NCBI RefSeq assembly: GCF_038066635.1
Contig: NZ_JBBUTI010000004.1
Coordinates: 372,001-436,000, forward strand
Direction: 5' to 3'
DNA: 64,000 nucleotides
DNA from: Ideonella margarita
Lineage (GTDB): Bacteria; Pseudomonadota; Gammaproteobacteria; Burkholderiales; Burkholderiaceae_C
The translations under genes were made by a program, and so were the position numbers. The notes below the pieces were generated by a model. It worked only from the letters and a program-made list of their open reading frames with translations. It searched no databases and was not told the origin of the DNA. Position 1 is the first letter of the stretch, and every line of letters begins with the position of its first letter. Shown here in pieces: positions 16,954 through 25,720 of the stretch.

Positions 16954-18030
16954 ATGACCACCTACACCGTCGGGGCCGAACCCCGTTGTTTTGCGCTCGT
17001 GCCGTGTGCCGGCACGGGCAGCCGCGCAGGCAGTTTCAACCCCAAGCAGTACGAGCCGGTGGCCGGTCGTCCGCTGGTGGCGCATACCCTGGCGGCGCTG
17101 TCGCGCGTGCCGCGCATCACCGCCACGCTGGTGGTGCTGGCCCCCGATGACGAGCAATTCGCCGATGAGCTGCCCGGCCTGGAAGGCGACACCCTGTGGT
17201 GCGCCAAGGTCGGCGGCGCCACCCGCGCTGAAACCGTGGCCAATGGCCTCGCCGAGTTGCGCAACCGTGGCGCCCAGCCCCATGACTGGGTGCTGGTGCA
17301 CGACGCCGCCCGCTGCCTGCTGCGCCCGGCCTGGGTAGACCGCCTGATCGACGCCTGCGCCGACGACGAAGTGGGCGGCCTGCTGGCCCTGCCGCTGGCC
17401 GACACGCTGAAGGGCGAGACGGACGGCCGTGTCAGCGCCACCGTCGACCGCTCGGGCAAATGGGCCGCGCAGACGCCGCAGATGTTCCGCCTGGGCATGC
17501 TGGCTCCGGCGCTGGCCTTTGCCGGCGACAACGTGACCGACGAAGCCAGCGCCATCGAAGCCCTGGGCCACCAGCCCAAGCTGGTGCGCGGTGAGTTCGA
17601 GAACTTCAAGGTGACCTTCCCGGGTGACTTCCAGATGGCCGAGCGCATGCTGGCCACGGCCCGTCGCGGCGCCGAGGTGCGCGCGTTTGTGCCCTCGAAA
17701 GACTTCGCGCAGTCGCAGCAGTTCTACAGCGACATCGGCTTCGTCCAGGAGTTTGCGCACGGTGACATCGCCGGCTACCGCCTTGGCCAGACCGCCTTCC
17801 TGCTGCAGGATTTCTACCAGCCGCAGCACGCCAACAACTTCATGATGCACCTGACGGTCGATGACCTCGGCCTGTTCTGGGCCCACCTGCAGAAGGCCGG
17901 TGTGGCGGCACGCTACGGCGTCAAGCTGGAAGCCCCGCAAGAGCGGCCCTGGGGCCTGATCGACATGACGATGACCGACCCGAGCGGCGTGCTCTGGCGC
18001 ATCGCACAGCGCATGGAGCGTGACGAATGA
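16954..18030 (+). CDS. ispD: IspD cytidylyltransferase fused to a C-terminal VOC (glyoxalase-like) domain
   Basis: 358 residues, about 120 longer than ordinary IspD. Residues 1-232 are IspD (2-C-methyl-D-erythritol 4-phosphate to CDP-ME, MEP isoprenoid pathway). Visible motifs are PCAGTGSR with PKQYEPVAGRPL, VHDAARC, ADTLKGE, WAAQTPQMF, TDEASAIEALG and NFKVTFPGDF. Residues about 235-358 are a complete vicinal-oxygen-chelate domain beginning RAFVPSKDFAQSQQFY and ending DPSGVLWRIAQRM. No stop or internal start separates the two. The stop overlaps the ispF start (ATGA), so the fusion lies inside the ispDF operon. The VOC domain resembles stand-alone bleomycin-resistance/glyoxalase-family proteins; its role here is unknown. 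The start at 16954 avoids a long overlap with the mfd leader. Confidence 0.9.
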   Translation: MTTYTVGAEPRCFALVPCAGTGSRAGSFNPKQYEPVAGRPLVAHTLAALSRVPRITATLVVLAPDDEQFADELPGLEGDTLWCAKVGGATRAETVANGLAELRNRGAQPHDWVLVHDAARCLLRPAWVDRLIDACADDEVGGLLALPLADTLKGETDGRVSATVDRSGKWAAQTPQMFRLGMLAPALAFAGDNVTDEASAIEALGHQPKLVRGEFENFKVTFPGDFQMAERMLATARRGAEVRAFVPSKDFAQSQQFYSDIGFVQEFAHGDIAGYRLGQTAFLLQDFYQPQHANNFMMHLTVDDLGLFWAHLQKAGVAARYGVKLEAPQERPWGLIDMTMTDPSGVLWRIAQRMERDE

Positions 18031-18560
18031 ACCTGCCCGATCAAACTGGCAACACCACCGCTTCCCCGGCGGCCGCCTTGCCCGCGCTGCGCGTGGGCGA
18101 AGGCTGGGACACGCATGCGCTGGTCACCGGCCGTCCGCTGGTGCTGGGCGGCATCACCATCCCGCACACCCACGGCCTGCTCGGCCACTCTGACGCCGAT
18201 GCCTTGCTGCACGCCATCACCGACGCCATCCTGGGTGGTGCGGGCCTGGGCGACATCGGCCGCCACTTCCCCGACACCGCGGTCGAGTTCAAGGGCGCTG
18301 ACTCCTTCGTGCTGCTGCAGGAAGCGGCCAAGCGCGTGCGCGCCGCCGGCTGGTTGGTGGTGAATGTCGACAGCACCATCGTGGCCCAGGCGCCGAAGAT
18401 GGCGCCGCACATTCCGGCCATGGTGCTGCGTGTGGCCGAGGCCCTGGGCATCGAGCCCAGCCGCGTCAACGTGAAGGCCAAGACGGCCGAGAAGATGGGG
18501 CCGGTGGGCGAGGGCCGATCGATCGAGACGCGGGCGGTGTGCCTGCTGGCAGCAGGCTGA
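18027..18560 (+). CDS. ispF: 2-C-methyl-D-erythritol 2,4-cyclodiphosphate synthase
   Basis: 177 residues. IspF cyclises CDP-ME 2-phosphate to MEcPP with release of CMP in the MEP pathway and works as a trimer. The metal-binding D28-x-H30 lies in EGWDTHALV, and the second site reads HSDADALLHAITDAI with H62, followed by GDIGRHFPDT. The C-terminus has the usual KAKTAEKMGPVG stretch. An N-terminal extension of about 20 residues rich in Ala, Thr and Pro precedes the fold. The start overlaps the ispD stop by 4 bp, indicating coupled translation. Confidence 0.96.
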   Translation: MNLPDQTGNTTASPAAALPALRVGEGWDTHALVTGRPLVLGGITIPHTHGLLGHSDADALLHAITDAILGGAGLGDIGRHFPDTAVEFKGADSFVLLQEAAKRVRAAGWLVVNVDSTIVAQAPKMAPHIPAMVLRVAEALGIEPSRVNVKAKTAEKMGPVGEGRSIETRAVCLLAAG

Positions 18561-18569
18561 CCTGGCCGG

Positions 18570-18598
18570 CTTGAAGCGCTGATCAGCCGCGCTTCAAG
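18570..18598. terminator. Hairpin between convergent ispF and envZ-like genes
   Basis: A perfect 10-bp inverted repeat, CTTGAAGCGC / GCGCTTCAAG, with a 9-base loop, lies at the meeting point of the two convergent genes and covers the last codons of the kinase gene. There is no U-tract on either side, so it is only a possible bidirectional terminator. Confidence 0.35.
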
Positions 18599-19932
18599 CG
18601 GATGTGCGCGATGAGCCCGCCGTCGCGGGCATTCGCCAGCTCCAGCCCGGCATCAATGCGCTGCAGCGCCTTCTTCACGATGGCCAGGCCCAGGCCGGCG
18701 CCGGTGGCGGCCGTGCGGGCCGCATCACCACGGAAAAACGGCGTGGTGAGCTGACCGAGCTTTTCGGGCGCCACACCGGGGCCGTGGTCACGCACGGTGA
18801 TGATCACCGAATCGGCGGCCACCACATGGCTGATGCTGACCCGCGCCACGCCGGTTTCGATGCTGCGGCCGTAGCGGCGCGCGTTCTCGAACAGGTTGGC
18901 GAACACGCGGCCCAGTTCGGTGTCGTCGCCCATCACGATCAGATGCGGCGGCAGCTTGATGCTGAAGCGGATTTGCGTGGTGTCGCGGAATGACGCCGCT
19001 TCGCGCTCGACCACTGCGGTCGCGTCGACCTGCACCGTGCGGGTGTCGTCCGGGCGGGCGTAATCCATGAACTTGTCGATGATGGCGTCGAGCTGGTCGA
19101 TGTCCATCGCCATGTTGCGCCGGGCCTCGTCGTCGCTCACGCTGATCTCGGCTTCCAGTCGCAGTCGGGCCAGCGGCGTGCGCAGGTCATGCGAGATGCC
19201 GGCCAGCATCACGGCGCGTTCTTCTTCCACCTTGGCCAGCTCGCGGGCCATGCGGTTGAAGCCGATGTTCACCGCGCGGATCTCGCTGGTGATCGTGGTT
19301 TCGTCCAGTCGCGAATCAAACTCACCTTCGCGGATGCGGCTGGCGGCGAACGACAGGTTCTTCAGCGGCTTGTTGATGAGCCGCGCCACCGCTGCCGAGC
19401 CCAGCAAGGTGGCCAAGAGCGCCACACCCACCCACACGAACCAGGTGCCCGGCGTGAGGGTTTGCAGCCGGGCATATTCAGCCTGCATCCAGTACGGGTC
19501 AGGGCCGATGTTGAAGCCCACCCACAGGGCCGGCACGCCGTTCACGCTGCGGGCCACCAGTGTTTCTTCACCCAGGCGGTTGCGCAGGTCGTTGGTGACG
19601 AGGCGCGTGAAGCGGTCAGTGGCGAAGGGCTCCCACTGGTCGCCCGGCTCGCGCGGCAGCACCCGCACGGCTTCCTGCTCGCTCATGGTCTTGACCACGG
19701 CGATGCGGTTGATGCCGTCGGAGTAGCGCAGCGCGGCCCGCGACAGGTTCACCAGGCTGGCGATCTGCTGGGCGGCTTGCACGGCGCGCGGCTCGAACTC
19801 GAGTTGCCGCAGGGTGATGACCCAGGCGGTGATGCCCCCTGCCAGCAAGATGGCCAGCAGCACGAAGGTGCGCCAGAACAAATTGAGCGACAGGGGCGGG
19901 GCCTTCACGGCCGCCAGCTTTTTTGCAGCCAT
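18583..19932 (-). CDS. EnvZ-like membrane sensor histidine kinase
   Basis: 449 residues. Transmembrane helices lie at about 20-41 and 163-184, flanking a periplasmic domain of about 120 residues. A HAMP linker follows (RLINKPLKNLSFAASRI), then HisKA with H248 in GISHDLRTPLARLRLE, the EnvZ-type H-box, and a HATPase domain with NARRYG and GAGLGLAIVKK. It is encoded 33 bp after the OmpR-like regulator and should be its partner. The overall design matches the EnvZ/OmpR family, which responds to osmotic or envelope conditions. The stimulus in this organism is not known. Confidence 0.9.
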   Translation of the reverse strand: MAAKKLAAVKAPPLSLNLFWRTFVLLAILLAGGITAWVITLRQLEFEPRAVQAAQQIASLVNLSRAALRYSDGINRIAVVKTMSEQEAVRVLPREPGDQWEPFATDRFTRLVTNDLRNRLGEETLVARSVNGVPALWVGFNIGPDPYWMQAEYARLQTLTPGTWFVWVGVALLATLLGSAAVARLINKPLKNLSFAASRIREGEFDSRLDETTITSEIRAVNIGFNRMARELAKVEEERAVMLAGISHDLRTPLARLRLEAEISVSDDEARRNMAMDIDQLDAIIDKFMDYARPDDTRTVQVDATAVVEREAASFRDTTQIRFSIKLPPHLIVMGDDTELGRVFANLFENARRYGRSIETGVARVSISHVVAADSVIITVRDHGPGVAPEKLGQLTTPFFRGDAARTAATGAGLGLAIVKKALQRIDAGLELANARDGGLIAHIRLKRG

Positions 19933-19965
19933 GCGTGGGGTGGGTACAGCAGGAAATCAGGAAGA

Positions 19966-20700
19966 TCAGGCGGCTTCGCTGGGCACAAACACGTAGCCCA
20001 CACCCCAGACGGTTTGAATGTAGCGCGGGTTGCCCGGATCCGGCTCCAGCATCTTGCGCAGGCGGGAAATCTGGACGTCCAGGCTGCGGTCGAAGGGCTC
20101 GAACTCACGGCCACGGGCCAGCTGGGCCAGCTTGTCGCGGCTGAGCGGCTGGCGCGGGTGGCGCACCAGGGCCTTGAGCATCGAGAACTCGCCGGTGGTC
20201 AGCGTGATCTGCTCGCCTTCCTTGGTCAGGCGGCGCAGCGACAGATCAAACTCGAACGGGCCGAAGCTGACGATCTGTGCGTCCTTGGCCGGGGCGCCAG
20301 GCGCTTCCTGCGTCGGGCGGCGGCGCAGCACGGCATGGATGCGGGCCAGCAGTTCACGCGGGTTGAACGGCTTGGGCAGGTAATCGTCGGCGCCCACTTC
20401 CAGACCGACGATGCGGTCGACGTCTTCGACCTTGGCCGTCAGCATGATGATGGGCGTGGTGTCACCGGCGGCGCGCAGGCGCCGGCAGATCGACAGGCCG
20501 TCTTCACCGGGCAGCATCAGGTCGAGCACGATCAGGTCGATCGTTTCACGCGTCAGCAGGCGGTTCAGCGCCTTGGCATCTTCAGCCAGCAGCACATCGA
20601 AGCCTTCCTGCGTCAGGTAGCGACGCAGCAAGTCCCGGATACGGGCGTCATCGTCAACGACGACGATGCGGTCTTGCCGGGCAGAGGCGGGTGCGTTCAT
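19966..20700 (-). CDS. ompR: OmpR-family response regulator
   Basis: 244 residues. The receiver domain is at about 10-125 with acidic residues D16-D18, phospho-acceptor D60 in LIVLDLMLPGEDG, T-A-K at the switch and K in DYLPKPFNP. The C-terminal winged helix (about 145-240) contains LTTGEFSMLKALV and D-V-Q-I-S-R-L-R-K, ending in the wing IQTVWGVGYVFVP. It is the first gene of a pair with the EnvZ-like kinase. Its own upstream region holds an inverted pair of TGTAACAG elements that could be autoregulatory sites. Confidence 0.93.
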   Translation of the reverse strand: MNAPASARQDRIVVVDDDARIRDLLRRYLTQEGFDVLLAEDAKALNRLLTRETIDLIVLDLMLPGEDGLSICRRLRAAGDTTPIIMLTAKVEDVDRIVGLEVGADDYLPKPFNPRELLARIHAVLRRRPTQEAPGAPAKDAQIVSFGPFEFDLSLRRLTKEGEQITLTTGEFSMLKALVRHPRQPLSRDKLAQLARGREFEPFDRSLDVQISRLRKMLEPDPGNPRYIQTVWGVGYVFVPSEAA

Positions 20701-20715
20701 GGCGGATCCTGAATT

Positions 20716-20780
20716 TGTAACAGCAACGGATTGTGAAGGCCGGACAAGGACTTGCGCTCGAAAAATGACCCGCTGTTACA
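20716..20780. promoter_or_regulatory. Inverted TGTAACAGC elements in the ompR/SIMPL divergent promoter region
   Basis: TGTAACAGC at 20716-20724 is repeated in inverse orientation as GCTGTTACA at 20772-20780. GTAACA is also the core of known enterobacterial OmpR half-sites. The pair sits just upstream of ompR and 92 bp before the divergent SIMPL gene, so regulation of one or both genes by OmpR is plausible but not shown. Confidence 0.4.
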
Positions 20781-20871
20781 TCTGTTGCCCCCAGAATTCA
20801 CGCTTTGGGGTTGTCAGCCGGAATCCGCTCTGCGACGTTCTCTTCACATGATCTCAACCAACGCCACACGC

Positions 20872-21597
20872 ATGAACTCTTCCCTTCGCCGCCGCGCTGG
20901 CTCTGCGCTGATCTTCGGGTTGGCCGGTTTTGCAGGCACTGCCGCCACCGCGGCTGAGGTAGTGCCGCAAGGCGTGCTGCAACTCAGTGCCACCGCCACA
21001 CAAGAGGCGCCGCAAGACTGGATGCGCCTGCAGTTGCAAGTCACGCGCGAGGGCGCTGATCCGGTGGCCGTTCAAAGCCAGCTGAAGCAGGCCCTGGACG
21101 CTGCACTGGCGGAGGCCCGCAAGGTGGCAAAGCCGGGCCAGGTGGAGTTGCAGACCAACGGCATGAGCGTGTCGCCGCGGTACGGGCAGAAGGGCACGAT
21201 CACCGGCTGGCAAGGCCGTGGTGAATTGCTGGTGGAAGGACGCGACATGGCCGCCATCAGCCAGCTCAGCGGCAAGTTCGGCAGCATGACGGTCGGCCAG
21301 ATCAGCTACAGCTTGTCACGCGAGGCCCGCGAGAAGCTCGAAGCCGACGTGACCGCCCAGGCCATCGCGCGTTTTCGCGCACGGGCCGCTGACCAAGCCA
21401 AGCTGTTCGGCTACGCCGGGTTCGAATTGCGCGAGGTCAGCGTGAACAGCGACGCCAGCGTGGAATCGGTGCAGCCGAGCTTCCGCGCCAAGGCCATGCT
21501 GGCCGCAGCCCCGATGGCCGATGGCGTGCCCATGCCGGTGGAGGCCGGCAAGGGTACCGTCACCACCACGGTCAGTGGCAGCGTGCAGCTGAAGTAA
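20872..21597 (+). CDS. SIMPL-domain (DUF541) periplasmic protein
   Basis: 241 residues from ATG 20872. A signal peptide is clear: basic MNSSLRRR, a hydrophobic GSALIFGLAGFAG core, and cleavage after A-T-A-A. The mature part has the SIMPL fold pattern, L-Q-L-S-A-T-A-T near the start and repeated Q-T-N-G-M-S-V-x-P-x-Y and Q-I-S-Y-S-L segments. Proteins of this family are periplasmic or secreted and form oligomers; their biochemical role is poorly defined. An in-frame ATG at 20848 is an alternative start that would lengthen the signal peptide. The gene is transcribed divergently from ompR. Confidence 0.85.
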   Translation: MNSSLRRRAGSALIFGLAGFAGTAATAAEVVPQGVLQLSATATQEAPQDWMRLQLQVTREGADPVAVQSQLKQALDAALAEARKVAKPGQVELQTNGMSVSPRYGQKGTITGWQGRGELLVEGRDMAAISQLSGKFGSMTVGQISYSLSREAREKLEADVTAQAIARFRARAADQAKLFGYAGFELREVSVNSDASVESVQPSFRAKAMLAAAPMADGVPMPVEAGKGTVTTTVSGSVQLK

Positions 21598-21617
21598 CTC
21601 AGCTGCTCAGCGCAGCA

Positions 21618-22394
21618 TCACTGCGCCACCCAGCCGCCATCCATGTTGATGGCGGTGCCGCGGATGTTGTTGCCGGCGGGCGAGCACAGGAAGACGGCCA
21701 GCGCGGCCAGCTCTTCCGGCGTGGTGAACTGCAGCGACGGTTCCTTCTCGGCCAGCAGGCGGCGCTGCGCTTCTTCCACGCTCACGCCTTCGGCCACGGC
21801 GCGGGCGTCCACCTGCTTCTGCACCAGCGGGGTCAAGACCCAGCCCGGGCAGATGGCGTTCACGGTGACGCCGGTGGTGGCGGTTTCCAGCGCGGCGGTC
21901 TTGGTGAAGCCCACCACGCCGTGCTTGGCGGCCACATAGGCGCTCTTGTTGGCCGAGGCCACCAGGCCGTGCACCGACGCGATGTTCAGCACGCGGCCCC
22001 AGCCGCGGGCCTTCATGCCCGGCAGGGCGGCGCGCGTGGCGTGGAACACCGAGCTCAGGTTGATGGCGATGATGGCGTCCCACTTGTCGACCGGGAATTC
22101 ATCGACCGGCGCCACATGCTGGATGCCCGCGTTGTTGACGAGCACGTCGATGCGGCCGAAGCGCGCTTCGCAGGCCCGCACCATGTCCTCGATCTCGGCC
22201 GCCTTGCTCATGTCGGCACCGTGGTAGGCCACGCTGCCACCGGTGGCAGCCGCCTGCACTTCGGCGATGGCCGCTTGGTGGTCGCCGAAACCATTGAGCA
22301 TCACGTTCGCACCTTGGGCGGCCAGGGCCTTGGCCATGCCAAGCCCGATGCCGCTGGTGGACCCGGTGACCAATGCAGTTTTTCCTTTGAGCAT
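21618..22394 (-). CDS. bdhA: D-3-hydroxybutyrate dehydrogenase (short-chain dehydrogenase)
   Basis: 258 residues, the usual length of this enzyme. The NAD-binding motif is TGSTSGIGLGMA, followed by NNAGIQHV, and the catalytic S and Y-x-x-x-K are seen in IASVHGL and YVAAKHG. The C-terminal half (WVLTPLVQKQVDARA and LLAEKEPSLQFT) matches 3-hydroxybutyrate dehydrogenases more than general SDRs. It oxidises D-3-hydroxybutyrate to acetoacetate with NAD+, the step after PHB depolymerisation. The PHA regulator gene phaR at 25992 fits this metabolism. An AGGAGA ribosome-binding site precedes the ATG. Confidence 0.9.
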   Translation of the reverse strand: MLKGKTALVTGSTSGIGLGMAKALAAQGANVMLNGFGDHQAAIAEVQAAATGGSVAYHGADMSKAAEIEDMVRACEARFGRIDVLVNNAGIQHVAPVDEFPVDKWDAIIAINLSSVFHATRAALPGMKARGWGRVLNIASVHGLVASANKSAYVAAKHGVVGFTKTAALETATTGVTVNAICPGWVLTPLVQKQVDARAVAEGVSVEEAQRRLLAEKEPSLQFTTPEELAALAVFLCSPAGNNIRGTAINMDGGWVAQ

Positions 22395-22485
22395 GCCGAA
22401 ATCTCCTGAGGGGTTGCTAAAGTGATTATCCGGGAGCGAGCCTTGAAGAATGCTTGCATGCCCCTAGCTGTTTTGTGAGCCCACC

Positions 22486-23364
22486 ATGCCCCACACGCTG
22501 AACTCTCCTCGCCAGTCCCATGTGCAATGCCTTGGGGCGCGCGGTCTGCACCGCATGGCCGTGACCGAGTGGGGCGATCCGGCCAACCCGCGCGTCGTGG
22601 TGTGCGTGCATGGCCTGACGCGCCAAGGCCGGGACTTCGATGTACTGGCCCAGTCGCTGGCGCCGCACTTCCGCGTGGTCTGCCCCGACGTGGTGGGGCG
22701 CGGCCAGTCGAGCTGGCTGAGTGACCCGACGGGCTACGCCATTCCTGCCTACGTGGCTGACATGGTCACGCTGCTGGCCCGCATCAATGCGCCCGAGGTG
22801 CATTGGGTGGGCACATCGATGGGCGGCTTGATTGGCTTGGGGCTGGCATCGCTGCCGGGCTCACCGCTGCGCAGCCTGGTGCTGAATGATGTCGGCCCGA
22901 AGATTGAATACGCATCGCTGCAGCGCATCGGCCAGTACGTGGGGATGCCGGTGCGCTGGCCCACTGAGCAGGCCGCTGCCGATGGACTGTGGGAGATTTC
23001 CAAGGGCTTCGGCCCGCACACGCCGGAAGAGTGGCTGGCCCTGACGCGGCCCCAACTGGTGCGTGACGGCGACGCCTTCAAGAGCCACTACGACCCGGCC
23101 ATCGGCGTGCCGTTCCGGGCGGTCACGCCCGAGATTGCCGCAGCGGGCGAAGCTGCGTTATGGATGGCCTGGGACAGCCTGAAGCTGCCGACCTTGCTGC
23201 TGCGCGGCGGTGACTCTGATTTGCTGTCCGCCGAGACCGCGGCACAGATGACCCAGCGCGGCCCGTGCGCCAGGCTGGTCGAGTTCGCCGGTGTGGGCCA
23301 TGCGCCGACCCTTGTGCACGAAGACCAGGTGAGCGTGGTGCGCGCGTTTCTCGGGGTGGCATGA
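22486..23364 (+). CDS. Alpha/beta-fold hydrolase
   Basis: 292 residues. The fold signature is present: the oxyanion-hole motif VCVHGLTRQGRDF, the nucleophile elbow GTSMGG with the catalytic serine, an acid in LRGGDSDLL, and a C-terminal histidine in GVGHAPTL. The substrate cannot be told from sequence; esters and lactones are typical for this branch. The last four bases overlap the relA start (ATGA), so it is co-translated with a ppGpp synthetase, an arrangement that may be historical rather than functional. Confidence 0.85.
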   Translation: MPHTLNSPRQSHVQCLGARGLHRMAVTEWGDPANPRVVVCVHGLTRQGRDFDVLAQSLAPHFRVVCPDVVGRGQSSWLSDPTGYAIPAYVADMVTLLARINAPEVHWVGTSMGGLIGLGLASLPGSPLRSLVLNDVGPKIEYASLQRIGQYVGMPVRWPTEQAAADGLWEISKGFGPHTPEEWLALTRPQLVRDGDAFKSHYDPAIGVPFRAVTPEIAAAGEAALWMAWDSLKLPTLLLRGGDSDLLSAETAAQMTQRGPCARLVEFAGVGHAPTLVHEDQVSVVRAFLGVA

Positions 23365-25652
23365 AGAGCCAGACCAGCCAGACGGCGCTTGAGGCAGCCC
23401 CCATCGTTGCATTGGCTGCCGACATGGGCAGCCCTGCGCTGCCCGGCGCACGTGCTGCTGCCGGCGCCTTGCCGGCCACGCAGCAACCCGACGCCGCCAC
23501 GGCACTGGAACGCGCCCGCGCGTTCTCCGAGCCGCTGTTGTCGGGCCGGCCGCTGGACACCGGTGAAGACGGTTATGGCCATGCACAAGGCGTGGCCGAC
23601 ATCCTCAAGCACATCGGCGGCGCGCCCAACCTGCAGGCTGCGGCGTACCTGGTGTACGCCGCAGACTTTCTGCAGCGCCCGGAAGATGTGGTCGAGAAAG
23701 CGTTCGGGCCGTCCTACGCCAGCCTGGTGACCCTCACGCGCAAGCTGGTGCAGATTCAGCGTGCAGCCCGAGAGGCGCAGATCGAGGAAGACCAGCAAGC
23801 CCAGCAGACCGAGCGCGTGCGCAAGATGCTGCTGGCCTTCTCGCGCGATCTGCGCGTGGTGCTGCTGCGTCTGGCTTCGCGGCTGCAGACGCTGCGCTGG
23901 TATGCGGCCTCGAAAACGCCGTGTCCGGCGGCGCTGGCGTCTGAATCACGGCAGGTGTTTGCGCCGCTGGCCAATCGCCTCGGCATCTGGCAGATCAAGT
24001 GGGAAATGGAAGACCTGGCCTTCCGCTTCCTGCAGCCCGACGAGTACAAGCGCATCGCAGGCTTGCTGGCTGAAAAGCGTGTCGAGCGGGAGGCCGGCAT
24101 GCTGGCCGTGCAGCAGCAGCTCAGCGCCGATCTGCAGGCCCATGGCGTGGCCGCGCTGGTGACCGGGCGGCCGAAGCACCTTTACAGCATCTGGAAGAAG
24201 ATGCAGGGCAAGCAACTCGATTTTGCGCGGGTGATGGACGTGCGCGCCTTGCGAGTGGTGGTGGCCGATGTGCCCGCCTGCTACAGCGCGCTCAGCCGGG
24301 TGCATGAGCGCTTCCGGGCTGTGTCCGGTGAGTTTGACGACTACATCGCCCGGCCGAAGGCGAATGGCTATCGATCCCTGCACACCGTGGTGCTGGGCGA
24401 TGACGACCGGCCGGTGGAGGTGCAGATCCGCACCCAGGCCATGCATGAGCATGCCGAATACGGCGTTGCCGCGCACTGGGCCTACAAGGAAGCGGGCGCC
24501 AAGGGCTATGCCGGTGTCGCCGCCGATGGTGACTTCGAAGAGCGCGTGGCCGAGGCCCGCAAGGCCGTGCTGCGCCAGTTGCTGGCCTGGGAGCGTGATT
24601 TCGCGGGCCAGGGCGGGCAGGGCAGCGAGACGGGCGCGCCGTCGTTCGATGACCGCATCTATGTGTTCACCCCGCAGGCGGCGGTGATCGAGCTGACGGC
24701 CGGTGCCACGCCGATCGACTTCGCGTATTCGCTGCACACCGATGTCGGCCACCGTTGCCGCGGCGCGAAGGTCGACGGCGTGATGGTGCCGCTGTCCACG
24801 CCGCTGGCCAACGGGCAGACGGTGGAGGTGATCACGCTGAAGGAGGGCGGGCCCTCGCTGGACTGGCTCAACCAGGAACTGGGGTTCCTGAAGAGCCCGA
24901 GGGCGCGGGCCAAGGTGCGCGGCTGGTTCAACGGCCAGGCGCAGGTGGAAACCATCGCCAAGGGCCGCGAGTCCGTTGAAAAGCTGCTGCAGCGCGAGGG
25001 CCGCACGGCCATGAAGCTCGACGACCTGGCGGGGCAACTCGGCTTCAAGCATGCCGATGCCTTGTTCGAGGTGGTGGGCAAGGACGAATATTCGCTGCGC
25101 AACATCGAGCAGCTGCTGCGCCCGCCCGAGCCCGAGGTGGACGAGGATGTGCCCTTCCTGCGGCCGTCGCGTGCAGATGCCACCGGCACCCGCGGTGGGG
25201 TGCTGGTGGTGGGCGTGGAAAGCCTGCTCACCAACCTGGCGCGTTGCTGCCGCCCGGCACCGCCTGACGCCATTGGCGGGTTCGTGACGCGCGGCAAGGG
25301 TGTGGCGGTGCATCGCCGCGATTGCCAGAACTTCCGGCACATGGCCGAGCGCCTGCCCGAGCGGGTGATTCCAGTCACCTGGGGTGAGCCGGCCAAGGGC
25401 AGCGAAGCCGCCTACCCGGTGGACGTGGTGATCGAGGCGGGCGACCGCCAGGGCCTGCTGCGCGACATCAGTGAGGTGTTCACCAAGGAGCGCATGAACG
25501 TGACGGGCGTGCACACCCAGTCGGTGCGTGACAGCCATGGCAAGACGGCCTGGATGACGTTCACCGTGGAAGTGGCCGATGCATCCCGCTTGCAGCAGGT
25601 GATGAAGGTGGTCGCGCGCATCGCTGGCGTCCGGCACGTACGTAGAAAGTAA
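23361..25652 (+). CDS. relA: RelA, ppGpp synthetase (synthetase-only type)
   Basis: 763 residues. RelA/SpoT layout: a degenerate HD hydrolase region (about 60-200) where the catalytic His-Asp pair is missing (reads AYLVYAADF), then the synthetase domain with E324-F-D-D, the acidic E-x-D-D signature of synthetase-only RelA, next to YIARPKANGYRSLHT. A TGS domain follows (IYVFTPQAAVIELTAGATPIDFAY), then the zinc-finger region (CCRPAPPDAIGG) and a C-terminal ACT domain. It would make ppGpp on stalled ribosomes during amino-acid starvation. A bifunctional SpoT must be elsewhere in the genome. The frame extends to 23265, but the ATG at 23361 overlaps the upstream stop and fits the family length. 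Confidence 0.94.
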   Translation: MKSQTSQTALEAAPIVALAADMGSPALPGARAAAGALPATQQPDAATALERARAFSEPLLSGRPLDTGEDGYGHAQGVADILKHIGGAPNLQAAAYLVYAADFLQRPEDVVEKAFGPSYASLVTLTRKLVQIQRAAREAQIEEDQQAQQTERVRKMLLAFSRDLRVVLLRLASRLQTLRWYAASKTPCPAALASESRQVFAPLANRLGIWQIKWEMEDLAFRFLQPDEYKRIAGLLAEKRVEREAGMLAVQQQLSADLQAHGVAALVTGRPKHLYSIWKKMQGKQLDFARVMDVRALRVVVADVPACYSALSRVHERFRAVSGEFDDYIARPKANGYRSLHTVVLGDDDRPVEVQIRTQAMHEHAEYGVAAHWAYKEAGAKGYAGVAADGDFEERVAEARKAVLRQLLAWERDFAGQGGQGSETGAPSFDDRIYVFTPQAAVIELTAGATPIDFAYSLHTDVGHRCRGAKVDGVMVPLSTPLANGQTVEVITLKEGGPSLDWLNQELGFLKSPRARAKVRGWFNGQAQVETIAKGRESVEKLLQREGRTAMKLDDLAGQLGFKHADALFEVVGKDEYSLRNIEQLLRPPEPEVDEDVPFLRPSRADATGTRGGVLVVGVESLLTNLARCCRPAPPDAIGGFVTRGKGVAVHRRDCQNFRHMAERLPERVIPVTWGEPAKGSEAAYPVDVVIEAGDRQGLLRDISEVFTKERMNVTGVHTQSVRDSHGKTAWMTFTVEVADASRLQQVMKVVARIAGVRHVRRK

Positions 25653-25671
25653 ACAATCGAATCCAAAAGGC

Positions 25672-25701
25672 TTGCGGGCCGTTGGAAAACCATGCTAAAC
25701 T
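25672..25701 (+). promoter_or_regulatory. Probable sigma-70 promoter of the tRNA-Val gene
   Basis: TTGCGG (25672-25677) and TAAACT (25696-25701) are separated by 18 bp. The -10 element is preceded by TGC, resembling an extended -10. It ends about 20 bp before the tRNA 5' end and lies after the relA stop. Confidence 0.5.
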
Positions 25702-25720
25702 GCTAGCTTCAGCAAACGAC

